DNA of 64,000 nucleotides, taken from contig JAJKFL010000003.1 in assembly GCA_021186555.1 (NCBI GenBank), positions 42,862,408 to 42,926,407 of the forward strand, read 5' to 3'. The translations under genes and the position numbers were made by a program. Position 1 is the first letter of the stretch. Each line of letters begins with the position of its first letter. This document shows positions 23,520 to 36,036 of this stretch, piece after piece. The notes under the pieces are model-generated. The model did not search any database, was not told where the DNA came from, and worked only from the letters and a program-made list of their open reading frames with translations. Origin of the DNA: Reticulitermes speratus (lineage: Eukaryota > Arthropoda > Insecta > Blattodea > Rhinotermitidae).

Positions 23520-26500
23520 GAACTCCTTGTAAGAGACCACTCGTGGGGCATAGTTGAGTTTGGGACTATTGAGGTAGGCGTAAGAAGACATTTTCTCTTT
23601 TTGTTTTGCTTTGTTATCTAGTTTAGGTCAGACATGAAAGTAAATGTTAAACATTTGAGAATGAAAGGAAGTCATCTCTTGCAGAAGAATTATAATAAAG
23701 AGAAACAATAAACAGATTGTGTTGAACCAGTGGACACTACTACCCCATAGTGCAGGCTGTGTGCACCACTTAAACCCCTACCCACAAGAAGGAAGTGACT
23801 CATTTGTGACACAACACAGTCAGAACTGTGACAGCCGTCTTTGCATAGTTGTGTGTGTTGTTGGTTTGACCATGCGCTTTTGAATTTTCATATTGGAGCA
23901 CATGCAATGTGCAGAGTTTTGGGCATCGGGCACATAGAAACTTACATAGGTAATGTCTTATTTACATGTTTTCAGTAGACAAATGCCTTTACAAAGACTT
24001 AACATTGATTTTAAGAACTAGTAAAGATGGGAGAAATAAAGAAAGTGTAAGTAAAATTATTTGCAGTGTTTACCATATGCTGATTATGTTTCATCACCCA
24101 CATTGATCTGCAGAACTTAGTCCAGGTTTTTAAAGCTTGCCTGACCCATTATATATATAATCATAACACTAATGTTGGTTTTTCCCTGTTTCATATCAAT
24201 TTATATAGACTTCTTTGTGGAGGAATGGTAACAAGATTGCTCATTATACAAATTGGTGTGTCTTGGCTGCTAGGGAGTAGAGAAGTACATGTGTTTTGCA
24301 AGTTTAGTATCTTAAATTAATGACTGATTATAGATTCTGTATTCCTGCCCCAGTCTTGAAGTATTCTTGTATAACTGCCGAGAGACTTTTCCCAACATTT
24401 AACCAAAACCTGCAAAGAGACTTGTTATGCTTAAAATGTAAAGAAGTTGATAGCTGGCAAGTGGTTGTGAAATTTATGTAGAGTAAATTTGTGTCTCATT
24501 TAATTTGGCTTGTGAGGAACAGTTTTTGTGAATGAATTATGTGATTAGTGTCCCTCAAGATCTGGATTACCAGCAGACACAGGAACTTGATGGTTCATTT
24601 GGAATCTACACTACTTTGGCATCCACAGTTGAGATTTATCCTTGTCTTTGTATTCTGGTCGTTATAGTTTGTTAAAAGTGAAACTGTAATGTGCATTGGA
24701 CCATAGATAATAGTTCTTACATCCTCTGGCATCTCTTGAATTGATGGCTAGTTAGAAGTGAAATTGAGGACTTTTTTTGTTAGGAAGATGTCAGTTTTCC
24801 AGAGTCATACAAAATACATTTTTATTGTGTTCTGAACTTTACAGTAAGGTTTTACACTGTGTTCCATTTAGCAGTGTACACTGCTTGCTGGGCTGTGTGT
24901 CACGAATGTATTCAGTTCTCTTTCCAGTTTTGGTTTTGCTGACCGTCTTTTAAAAACATGAATTTAAGAAGTAAACCTTCTGTTATTCATTAGGGGATGT
25001 TGATGCGTGGACAGTTCTTGTTTGTTTTAAGTTTTGTTTTGAATGTTGTTAGGTGAAGTAGACACATAAAATGGTAGACTTCATGGACTTTTTCTGGGAA
25101 TTTTTAGGGGTACTTGTACGTGCATAAATTGGGTGTGTTTACCAGTGTGCGTGTGTCATGATGTGGCAATGTTGTGTGGTTCGAAAAAGGTTATAGTGAT
25201 GTGCGGCATGACTGTTATTTTGTTCGAAATGCCGTGTGCAGACTTCAGTCAGTTCATTTATGTAGAAGATGCTTGGAACATTTGTCATTGATGCCAGTCA
25301 CAGTAGGAACAATTTAGTGTTTTCAGAGTACCTCATGTCACTGGCAGACGTTCTGTTCTGTTGTAGTCATTTAATTCAAATGCATGTCATGTTTACAGGA
25401 AGAATATGACTTCTTGTATTTCACTTGCTCTTCTGTTCTTTCAGAGTGTATGTAATTGCATATGTGTAGGTCACTTATTTTTATTATTCTGAATATTAAT
25501 CATGTAATTTCACAGCATGAAACAGAAAGGAGTAACAAAGTAGGTGTGTTAGTGTGTGTGAGAGTTGATTTTAAACTTAGTTTTGAAACGTAACAAGGCC
25601 TCACTGTACTTTTGTGGCCAACATCATTGGATTTATTTCTCCTAACAGTCTCTCTAATAAAAGTGAAAAGTATGTAATCTGATCTGTGTTTAGTTTACAA
25701 ATCCATATACACTGTTACACATAACTTCTACACTTGAGTATGGTTTTGAAGTTGAAGGGGGTTATCTCTTTTACTATACAGATGTTACTAGCACATTCCG
25801 TCCACACTGTATTAGCAGAATTCCTGCCACATTTTCAATCGTGACAGAACAGTAAGTTGATAATTTCTTTGCCGCTGGACAGCTAAGAAAATTATTTGCA
25901 GCTTTCATTGGTATGTCAACACGATATTCGTTGTGTAATTTTACCAGGTTGAATTCTTTTTATGAACTAAACTGAATACTTTTTTCCCCTTGAACATCCT
26001 TTCTGTAAATATTCTTAACTGTTCTGCTTAGGCTTTTTTTAAATTTTCTTCTCTGTCACAAATGATTCAGATAGGTCAAAGTTTTTTAACTTCTGATATG
26101 CAAGAACTGTTATACATTTTGCAGAATGCTGTTCGTTACAAAGACCTGAGAGGAATGTTACAATATTGATTTTGCCACATTGTAAAAGTCTGGGTGTCTA
26201 TTTTCTATATTGAAACTTCATTGCACTGTGCTTGTTTGTTGGTTTGTAGTTATGATTTAGTCATTCAGTTCAACATCAGACTGAGGCTGAAGTTCCCTTG
26301 CTAGGGATAACCCCATACAGTTGTTCTAAAATCATAATGTCCTTTCTTATAAATAAGGTTGTCATTGTTTTGTAAACAGTTGGGAACTTGTATTACAGAT
26401 TTGTTAGTTTGAACTCTGATCAGAATACTTGCTTACTCTAACTCCTACAGAAGAAAGAGAAGAATATGTTTTATTTCCTTTGTTTCCTAAATATCTTTTT

Positions 26501-27727
26501 AAGAAAACATCACTTTGTCAGATTCAAATTTACAGTACAGTTGTCATTCCACCACATTTTCATATGACTTCCATGAATGGGTACACAGGTATACAGGAAA
26601 CAGAAGTACTGATCATCTTCTGTTTTTTTGACAAGTTTTGTGCACCAGGATACTCTTCCTTCATGAAACATGTGTTTGGAATGACCTCTGCACATGAAGG
26701 AGGCTGAAGATTTTTCTGCAGGCACACAAACATGATTAGGTCATGTGTGTGATGGGTACACTACATTGCATGGTTTTGTGCCATTAGATTTTCCAGGAAG
26801 TGAAGTTATGTAACTAGTTGTAACTGTAATGTAAAATGTTTTTATTTAACCATTATATCCTCACCTTGTCAGACGTGACCCCATTTTTAATCTGCACTTT
26901 TTAAAGTAAAAAAAAAGAATAATTTCATAATCCAACAGTGTTAGTGATTTTTTTCATCTGCTCATGGCTGTTTATAACTGTATTATGCCATAAACTCAAA
27001 TGGGCTATATGAAATATTACTTCTGTGTATGAGGTAACATAAATGAGCTACTCTTGATTTACTTCATTGCTTCGTTCTTAACAATGAAGAGAGTGTTGGG
27101 GGCATAGTGCAGTTCTGTCAGATGAACCTTACATTTACAAGCACGAATTAAATTTATAAGCTGGGACTTTTTTTTTACGCCAAAGTGTAATAAGGTAGTG
27201 TGGCTTTTTAGTCACTACAGATAATACTTCAAGAAACATAATAATGTTTTGAGAACTGAAAGCAAATTAAAATGTGTGTGTTACAGTGAGGACAAACAAC
27301 ATCTTCATACTGTTAAAATTACACTCGTACTGTGTTTTGCTGTGGGAGGTTTCGTACTAGATACCAGTACATACATGATCTATTTCAGTCTGCCTTGACC
27401 AAACGCAAAAACATTTCTTTCCCTTTATGACACTTGCTTGGGTGTACATGCTTTGAATATATGGGAGGGAATTCTTTCTTTCTAGGTGTTCAAAATATGT
27501 GGAAGTACTGTTGGTTCCATTTTTAAACTTTGAAATAAAACAGAAAGACTCCCCTCTCCTAGTTACATAAATTTTGTGGAAACCATTAGTTGTGCAAATC
27601 AGTGTACATTTTTATTTATGCATTCTATTTCACGTTACATGTAAGTCTTGTCTCAGAGAGCAGTGTTTAACCTACATATTGTTCTGAAAACATTGTATGT
27701 GAGGTATTAATAAAAACCTTTCAATTA

Positions 27728-27733
27728 AATAAA
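27728..27733 (+). terminator. Distal candidate poly(A) signal AATAAA
   Basis: AATAAA followed by a T-rich stretch (CCTTTTATTTTGTTTT), a good cleavage-site context, at the end of the CpG-poor non-coding stretch after the zinc-finger gene. Confidence 0.35.
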
Positions 27734-27740
27734 GCCTTTT

Positions 27741-29035
27741 ATTTTGTTTTAGAAGAGTATGTGTGTGTATGTGAGAGCAAGCTTATTGTGAATTACCTTT
27801 CCATTTGTCTTTACTATAGGTTTAATTTCATTCTGGTGTACTATAAATTAGTATAAATATATTTGTACTTGAAATAGCGTTTTTACACCGCCCTCTTCTG
27901 GGTACAACAGGTGAAGAGGCAATTCAGATTTGAACCAGCCTTCCAGTGGAGGCCTTGTTTTGGCTTGAACTGGAAATTTATGGCTCAGCACATTAATAGT
28001 GATTGTTTTAACTTGTATTTTCATTATACAACTATCAGCATGTACAGAATTACTCTGTACTCTCAAAAGTGTTCTGACAGGAATAGTGTTTGGAGAAAAT
28101 GTATTCTAATAATGAAATCTTTGGCATATTGTTGCTGTGAGTCGTCATGTAAAACTTTCTGCAAGTGTATGATAGCACGCATACGGATTTGGGTGCCATT
28201 CCTTGAATGAGTTGTCACAGTGATCAAGGTGGGATGTATTTTCTTCAACCGGATCCAGTGTCCCAGCTCATTCCAAAGCTGTTACATGGAATCAGAACTT
28301 CAGATGACCAGACCAATTCTTGAATGTGGTTCTTGTCAAACCATGTGCCTACAGGCCTGACAAATTACTGATGACAGCAAATGGCAGATTGCTTTTAATC
28401 TGTTGATCAGTTTATTATGACCCATGCTGGAAGCTACTGATATTTGTTGTTGCAAGGAGTTATATGCAGACATGTAGGTTACATTGTTCAGTACATTCAC
28501 TATCTATATGGGCATCTGAAAGGTTCTGATAATACAGTCTGCATATTTATCCATACAAAAAGAAGATCGTAAAATTTCGGAATACAGTTTGTGTATTTTT
28601 CAAATGAAAATAAGATTGTGAAGCATACGTTGTACAGCAGAAGGAATTACATGTGACGTACTAGCATGCATGTTGAAGTATGTATTGTGATGTGTTACTG
28701 TGAGACTGGTAATTATTGTCGTAGGAAAACTTGTTGATACTTCTGTAATCTTTGTGTACTTTGGAAGAACACTGAATTCATAAGTTAGGAAACATTGCAC
28801 AGCATACCCAGATGTTTATGCCAGGGAGACTTGGACAGGTTTTATTTATTACAGATAAAGTATGTACCAATTAGTGTAGGCCGACTTAGATTTCCAGATA
28901 TTGGCAGTGGCCTTGTGGCCGTTTCAAAGGAGCCAGTTTTCTTAATGCAGTCAGATGTGATTTGTAAACTTAATTCAGCTCTTGTTCACAACCTAGTTGA
29001 AGTTTTATTGTTGAAATACATAAGATTCTTCAATA
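27741..29035. other. Intergenic, nothing recognised
   Basis: A plus-strand frame of 99 codons at 27911-28210 has no domain signature. No terminal or tandem repeats were noted. Confidence 0.5.
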
Positions 29036-29851
29036 CAGGCAGGTCTCGTTTCTCGCGATTTCGCTTTAACGCGACTAGAAAATTTACGTCACTTTTCGAA
29101 TTTTCGCAATAAATTTTCGGTTTAACGTGATTTGGCACAGACGATCCGTGGCCGCACTTATCCTCTGTCGGAGGCTAGCAGAAAGTGACGTCACTGTAAC
29201 GCAATAAGTCACGTGTAGGGACTGATTACGTCGGTGATATAATGACCCGGATTATTTAGTTTCCTTTTCAATAGCATTGGCTATTCTTGCCTATATGAGC
29301 GAGCAGGAAACGTAAATCTAAATCACTTAGTGCAATCCAAGTGAAAAATCGGCAAAAGACAATTGGTATTGAAGGGGAATGAGACATAATAAGCCGACTT
29401 CGAAAAGGTGAACGAATTGTTGACATGCCGTAATGTTCAACTTGCCCATAGTAGGGTTACATACAATTCGTGATAATGCCGATAGAATTAGAGAAAGTAC
29501 TAAGTCAGGAACTAAAGGGTGTATGTAGCAAGAGTACTACAGTCGTATCTGCATGAACCGTACCAAAAACTCTCTGGATGTGAGTCTCTTACATTTTTAT
29601 TGCATTAGAAATAAATATATTGTATAGAAATATATGTATACTGTATAGATATATATATAATATATAGTGTATATACAGTAACTATTCTATAGGTCTGTAT
29701 GCCCACTAGTGGTATAGTCGTACACTATATAGGATGAGGTTCTCAATCGGCTAACCCCCAGGAAATACATTGTTTTAAATGGGAATTTTGTGTTTGATAT
29801 GCGCGACATATTTTTAGGAACATAACCCTGGCATAAAACGAGGCTTGCCTG
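29036..29851 (+). mobile_element. Tigger/pogo-like element with intact ends
   Basis: The ends read CAGGCAGGTCTCGTTTC and, reversed, CAGGCAAGCCTCGTTTTATG, the CAGGCATACCTCG type of Tigger elements. Both are bordered by TA (29034-29035 and 29852-29853), the pogo/Tc1 target. Inside, plus-strand pieces resemble the transposase N-terminal helix-turn-helix (AIQVKNRQKTIGIEGE, RLRKGERIVDMP, then VTYIRDNADRIRESTKSGTK), interrupted by stops. No DDE domain follows, so it is an internally deleted, non-autonomous copy. CpG is still frequent in its left half, unlike the flanks. Confidence 0.82.
29600..29690. repeat. TA-rich low-complexity tract
   Basis: Runs of ATATAT and GTATA motifs inside the Tigger-like element. 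Confidence 0.7.
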
Positions 29852-30375
29852 TATCTCATGTAGACTTCAAACTTTAATGGTAATTTCTTATCCTCATTTA
29901 AATTTATTTGTGGTTGTCATCAGTTCATGTGATGGCATACTGCATATTAAAAGGGTTATTTTGTACAGCTGTACCAACAGATTTTATGTGAGTCTTTGTG
30001 GTTTGATTTTCACATAATGAAGAAAAAATTTTGTTTTCAATATGGATGTGCATGAAGGTCCTGCATTTTTGTTCAAGGTGGGTCAGTCTAGCTGTAAATT
30101 ACAGACCATTTTTTTCTTGTTCTCTGAATTTCATTTCATGAAGATGGAATAAAGTATCATATATTGTAAACAGGATCCATTACAAATTGCTTGTCCTATG
30201 AGATGCAGGTAACAGCTGTGGTGCAGTCAAGAAATATGTGTACTGTATACATTTATAATAGGGGCAAGATATTCACATAATTATGTTGGTTAAAGTATGC
30301 AGCATGTGCAGAGTGTGAAAGTACACTCTATAAACAACTCGGATGTTCTTATGGCAATACATATTAAGATAACCG

Positions 30376-30455
30376 TGTTCTGGGGGTATTGCCATGTTGA
30401 CAACGAAAATGGAGGCAGCAGGTTGCTCCAAAACACTGGTAATGTTACCAACCTT
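30376..30455 (-). repeat. Dispersed insect repeat (FWDV-type), copy 2
   Basis: In reverse complement it reads TTACCAGTGTTTTGGAGC, AACCTGCTGCCTCCATTTT, close to the family consensus-like block in the other copies. A plus-strand open frame across it is a by-product of the repeat. Confidence 0.5.
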
Positions 30456-31273
30456 CAAAGCTTCACTTACTGGAAGACTGCCATTGTAAGAACGATTCAT
30501 CCAAAGAAACTTTTTGTCATTGGTCAAATGGCGTGGTTTTGTGGTTACTCTTGGTTATCCCAGTGGAATAGAAAGTGTGTGTTTGATCTAGTGACCGTAA
30601 GTAAAATCCAGCAAGACATTGCTGTATAGCGTAAAGTAGTTTTTGATGATGAGCAGATTTTCCACCTCAGTCATTCCATTTGTTTCACATGCGAGGCCAT
30701 AATAGTATTCTTTCAGTAGGCCTTTGGCTTTTGAACTTGGGCAGTAATTTATTAAAAGCTGCATTATAGTAAGCAGTAATTCCTAAAAAGTCACAGGGGC
30801 TTATTTGCTGAGTATAATTTTGCTTTATTTTATCTACTAGCTGTTTGAATTATCAGTGAAGAAGAGAATTTTTCTTTTCAGGGTATAGTGCCACCGATGG
30901 AGACATTTTGAAAGTGCTTCAGGCACTGCCGAATGAGAGGAAAAGATGTGTTGATAGTAACAATTAAATTTGAGGAACACAAGAAGATTATTACCCACAG
31001 TGATTGTAACTGCAAATATGAGCAGAATGTGGAACAAGTGTGGGAAGAGTAAGGATGTCATTAGAATTTTCCTGGTCACCAGCAATTGCAAGAGAAATTA
31101 CTGATGAACTTGATATCCGGTATTTCACATGATATTTGATGTGAGCAGAGTGGAGGAGACCAGAGAATAGAAGCATGCGTGTTTACGGTAAGTGGTTGAG
31201 TTCCACAGAGATATATTGAATAGAAGGTACTGGAAAGGATGCATGATTTTAGGCTAACAACCGTGGTGTAAGT

Positions 31274-31348
31274 GAGATCTTCACTCTTCTGGGATTTTAC
31301 GCATCGTAGGTGGTATGCTGCATAAAAACCCAGAAGAGCAAAGATCTC
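31274..31348. repeat. Foldback element, family copy 1
   Basis: The left arm GAGATCTTCACTCTTCTGGG continues ATTTTACGCAT. The right arm, reversed, reads GAGATCTTTGCTCTTCTGGG then TTTTTATGCAGCAT. Arms are about 31 bases around a short loop. The same terminal sequence forms a second hairpin at 40684-40774, so these are two copies of one foldback family. Confidence 0.85.
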
Positions 31349-32582
31349 TACAGGAAAAGAGATAAAAGTTTTACTTGGGAACTTTCTCTAGTCTGTTATG
31401 TATTGAAGAAGAAGAGAAATCACATTGATATTAGTGCCCAGTATCATGACACTAATCCAATGTGTTGTGTCTTTTCTGCCAGCAGCTGATTGGTATATAC
31501 AGCATAATGCAAAGAGTGTGAGCAACATGAAAATATGGTTTATAAGTACTGTGCAGTAATGCAGGAATGGCTGACCTAAATTGCAATTGCCATAGATTTG
31601 GTTAAATCCACTAACAGAGATTGCGGATTAAAGGGGTGTGCGATTGTCGAGGGGCTGTGAGTGAATCAGATTCTATAACAACAATGCTGTGCCCCTCTTG
31701 TTACCATTTGCTTCAGACATATTGTTCATTCCATTACTTGTGCTACTTTACCTGTCGTTACCATTTTCTTTAGGTAAAATATAGCTTCCGTTGCTTTGTA
31801 CCTTCCCATTTGCAAAATTCAGTGGCCCCAAACTCAAATATCTGACTGCTGTATATATGACAGTGAGTTTTATGACCTTGCAGTGAATATAGAAATTGTA
31901 AAATAAGGAGAATGTTGTGCACAAACTTTGTAAATTAAATTGATTTTTTGTAATTTCCTGTATTTCAGTGTCAGCAAGTTTTGTGGGAATGGGCTCTGCT
32001 TGTATGTAGAGAGTGTGTCCAGTTTAAACATTGTTAGTTGATTTATTTATTTCTGATACAAAATAAATGTATTTGTTCAGCACACCACTTGATTTTATGT
32101 TGTGTTGTTGCAGCGTGTTTCATATCATTGAGACAGCATTAATTCAGAGAACAAAACGTGTCAACATGTCATAAATATGAATTCTTTTGCACATACTAAT
32201 TTTTATCATACCTCTTATGATATTTCAAAATGTGTATTTCGTGTCTGAATTATACAATTGTGTTTTATCATTTGGCACTCAACTACAGAAAATAGTACTT
32301 TAACAAAGTTATTAATTTAAACAACACAAACTCACCCTCATTTGAGCTACAACTGGATGAATTATATTTACAATAAACATGTAGCAGCATATTTCTCATA
32401 GTTATCCCTACCTACAATATACATATAAATTATTAAGAAGTCAACCTCTACAAAGTTCTATTTATTTACATTAAAAAGACTCAGCTGGGTGAACTCATGT
32501 TACAGTGAAACCCTGAGTGAAGAATTTGGCAGTAGTATGATTGCAGTTATAAGAAGCTATTTTCAGTGTGGTGTACCTTTGT

Positions 32583-32660
32583 TGTTTTGGGATGTTGTGC
32601 TGTTGTAGTCTAGTAAGAATTTACCACTGTTCTGGAGGAACCTTCTACCTTCAGCTTCAG
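32583..32660 (+). repeat. Dispersed insect repeat (FWDV-type), copy 3
   Basis: Contains GTTTTGGGATGTTGTGCTG, TTGTAGTCTAGTAAGAATTT, ACCACTGTTCTGGAGGAACC and TTCAGCTTCAG, in the same order as copy 1. Confidence 0.55.
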
Positions 32661-33849
32661 CACCTGGCAGTGGAGATATCAGGATCCTCCAAAATGTTTA
32701 TAAGTATCTACCAGACTACACAGTGGTACACCACAAAGGACAGTATTCTTCGTAATCAGTGACATCAGAACTGCAATCTCAATTTTTTTCAGCCTCATAG
32801 CTGGATTTCACTATAGCATTATTACTATGTCCTTACTTTTCTCCAGCAGATGTAGTTTCAGTTCAGTTTATTATAAGTAGTGTTACAAGTTGTTTAGTCT
32901 TAGGTGAATAATGTCTCTTCCCCCTCATTGTCACACTAGTAGGAGTTCATTTATTTACATTCTCCATAATACTCAAAATAATGCTATCTTTGTGTTTGTA
33001 CAAATTATGTTATTTGATGTATTTTTATGGCATATTCATAAACTCTTCTTGTAATATAAGGAGCACACACTCTTCCTTTATGTGTATTACATAAGCATTA
33101 CATGAGCAGACTTTCCTTTAACATCTCCAAGTAAGCATTGGTGAGCAGAAAGCATTGTAACAGTTAAAGTAATACCACTGTAGTAAAGAGGCCAACAGGG
33201 GTACTTTTACTTTTCTTTTAAGTATTGGATTTGTTAATTTGAAGAAAAATATGATACTCCTTTCTCTAGCTTTGAATTATTCTTTTTATCCCATAGGTTT
33301 CCAGCACTTATATACATTATTTGCTTTTGTATTACATATAATTATGGGAAGTATATTCTAATGAGCTGCTTCAGCAATAAAGTTTAGCTCTACTCAGTTT
33401 TGTTCCTTCATTACACAAGAACTAATGTGTGAATGTGAAACCATTTCTGAATCTAACATTGCTTGTTCATAATCTCTTGAGAGAGTAAATCATTGCGGTT
33501 TAAATTTGGTTAAATTAGATTTAACATAGAATGTGGTCTCTCATGTTATATTCCACATCTGTTCAGGCAATGGAGTTATTATGATGTCAGTCTCAATTTT
33601 CTGAGCTAGTTGTCAAGAAATTTTGGAACACTTGACAGGAGCACTGTAGTTTTAAGCCAGGTTAGCTTTGGTGTATGCTACAAAAATGTGTTACCAGAAT
33701 GCTGTCTGGCCTGAATTACCATGTACCATATTCATAGTGAATCAAAGTTAGAAATGTCGCTACCCTGTAAAAAAAGAAACTGGAATTAGTTAATTTTAAC
33801 TAAACATACTGAGCGAGCAAGACATATATCATGGTAGAGGTATGGAAAT

Positions 33850-34085
33850 AAAAATAGGATGAATAGTGAATAATGAATTGGAAAGATGTGGAAGGAAATG
33901 GTTATGGTCTGGTGTGAGATACTGTCCTGACATCTGGCTGGAGAGACTGAGGGCAACCATGAAAAACACCAGATTTGAAACCAGGACTGCAATACAAGGC
34001 AGGCGTTGTAGTGTTCTGTCCTGTTTGCTGTATTTCCATGCTTGTCACATAGGTCATAAGTGCTCTTTCTGCTGAACTGTAATCT
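33850..34085 (+). repeat. Dispersed insect repeat (WKEAV-type)
   Basis: Contains AATTGGAAAGATGTGGAAGG, GGTTATGGTCTGGTGTGAGA, CTGACATCTGGCTGGAGAG and AACCAGGACTGCAATAC. I recall equivalents, conceptually ERMWKEAVVA...LSRHLPGG, as an abundant insect repeat. Only one copy is in the window, so this rests on memory alone. Confidence 0.4.
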
Positions 34086-35003
34086 GAAGTAGACAAAAAT
34101 TATGAACGAAATTTACATACCCTGTCAGGTTTGTAAAGGTGTGTCTGTGGCATAAGTAGTGTCGATCCGAGATCTCGCTCTGCCATTGTATGTTTTTCCT
34201 GAAAATAAAAGAATGCAATGACTTTTGCACAAGTAACAGGTACATAATTTTTCACTAAAAGAAATTAAAGCTTCCATTTAAGAAAGAAACTTTTCAGAAT
34301 TCTCCAAATGCTTTTTCTGTGCCATAAAAACACTAGTTATTGAACATATGATAATCACTGTATTTGCAACAAGATTGCTGCATGACCAAATTCATCAGTT
34401 GTTGTTATCTGAGAAGTATAGTAACCCCTCACCCAGTGTGATTCTGCCCAGCACAGTTTTGCTTATGCACAGTTGAAAATAAATGTGTGGGCAAAAAATT
34501 TACTGAAAACTGAACAATGTAAGTACCCCAGGATATACATGGGTGGTTACTCAATTGCCATGGAAGCTTGCCACATCAACTATCCAAGCACTATGTGAAG
34601 GTTTAGTGTCCAAAAATGTATATCTTTTAAGTGATTAGATGGGTACATAAGCATCCCTATTCATATAACACTATTTTTCTCATAAGAAGCTTGTGCTGTG
34701 CAGCTTTCACCAACATGCCATGATCCCCACACTGGACAAGGGATCACTGTAATGAGTCTGTTACCAGCAAAAGAAAATTTCGTGCACTGACAGAGCTCTA
34801 ACATGTTCGTGTTCAAGACCAGACTGCCATTAATTTCCTTATTGACTACAAGCTATGTAACCATTTTAGCAACATTTTAATCCTTTTATAATAACTTATT
34901 TTACAATACTGTAAGAAGTGGACAATAATAGACCGCTCATATTCTACATATACGGATGTAACCACATATGTAATAACTGTATGGTCTATGCTAAATAATC
35001 TCT

Positions 35004-35056
35004 ACGACCCCCTGAAGATGGTGGTTTAAACCACCGAAATACGTATAGGGGAATTT
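35004..35056 (+). ncRNA. Hammerhead-ribozyme-like motif 1
   Basis: Core CTGAAGA (35012-35018) fits CUGANGA. A perfect stem II hairpin follows (GGTGGTTTAAACCACC), then GAAA (35036-35039), a tiny palindromic stem III (TACGTA) and GGGG pairing with the CCCC before the core as stem I. Such minimal stem III hammerheads are established in Penelope-like retroelements. The following TAAGAATAAA...TTAGTTGGTTTTT tail resembles that after the motif at 39914. Cleavage activity is untested. Confidence 0.65.
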
Positions 35057-35954
35057 TAAGAATAAACTATTGTGAATAAAGTTTATGTGCATTAGTTGGT
35101 TTTTAATGAATATTTCTTAATTGAAAAGATGCACAGTAAATACAATATTATGTTCGTGTTGATTTGGCGTGCATCAGAGTCTGTTGTGTGATCAGTATTC
35201 TATATATTTTAAGTTTCACGGTATATGACAACTTACATCATTAGGATTCCTAGACGAGGGATTAGAGCCATAATTGCTATGGAAGCTCTTTGTGGGAGGC
35301 TGAACTGTTGTCTCATCGAATGAGCGTGCTTCAGAGACGGTCCTGCAAGTGGCAAAAGTGACAGATTACATTGTTCTCTTACAACATATGAATGCCCCTA
35401 AAGTGATGTGTTAATAAACTGGAGTAATTTATGTACTTTTCTCAGAATAAAATTTGTACCACTGTGGAACTCACTAGTCTGCTGGAAATACCTGATTTTG
35501 AGCTTCAAGTTCATAGAGATAAGGAGTAATAATTAAAAAGACACATCTTCCATCATAAGTATCTGAAAATTTCAGCCACTCTTGTGTTTGTGTGCAAAGA
35601 TTTTCCTGAAAGTATTAATTTATGTATGTAATTAATCCACTTATGCCAAAATTAGATAATTTTTCAGGTATTAAGTTTTTGTTAAGCATATTGCATGCAT
35701 GCACACACACCAATATATTTTTAAAAGGTTGAGATTCAGAGTGCCATTACATTTATGGTAACTGGATAAAGTGGAAATCCAATTGATGGGACTGAATGCA
35801 AAAATGAATATTATTAAGTAGGATTAAAGCACAGAAAGTACATACGAAGAGAAGGCATGAGAGCATAACATGCTGTCTGGCTTGGTATTTTGCAGTAAGA
35901 GATTCACAGTTATCTATAAGAAAGCTCTGAACTGGATAGACCAAGAAGAAGTGC
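35057..35954 (-). other. 3' flank of the mucin-like gene
   Basis: Follows the TAA at 35955-35957 in transcript direction. It should contain the 3' UTR, but I see no clear AATAAA on the minus strand near the stop; CATAAA variants occur near 35750 and 35620. No gene is seen. Confidence 0.4.
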
Positions 35955-36036
35955 TTACAATTCCTGCACTCTAGAGTTGGTATCCTGTTGTGAATCTGTC
36001 GTTGATTCAGCTTCCAGGTCTGGCTTGTTTGCCTCG
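35955..36036 (-). CDS. Mucin-like gene, exon 13 (last coding exon)
   Basis: After GATTTTTACAG the exon reads (S)[17 protein letters not shown] then DTNSRVQEL and stops at TAA 35955-35957. The first base completes a codon split in phase 2 with the preceding exon. It forms the acidic, Ser/Thr/Gln-rich C-terminus of the cytoplasmic tail. Confidence 0.8.

Larger units (their letters stand above)
23274..27740 (+). other. 3' flank or long 3' UTR of the zinc-finger gene
   Basis: CpG-poor, T-rich sequence with no coding frame. AATAAA signals occur at 23514-23519 (240 bases after the stop), 23694-23699 and 27728-27733, with another in 27530-27545. Uses of proximal and distal sites would give 3' UTRs of about 0.3 or 4.5 kb; which is used cannot be seen. 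No repeat family was recognised. Confidence 0.5.
29852..34998. other. Intergenic region between convergent genes
   Basis: No gene is supported. It contains two FWDV-type repeat copies, a foldback element at 31274-31348 and another dispersed insect repeat at 33850-34085, each listed separately. The rest is AT-rich unique-looking sequence. Confidence 0.55.
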
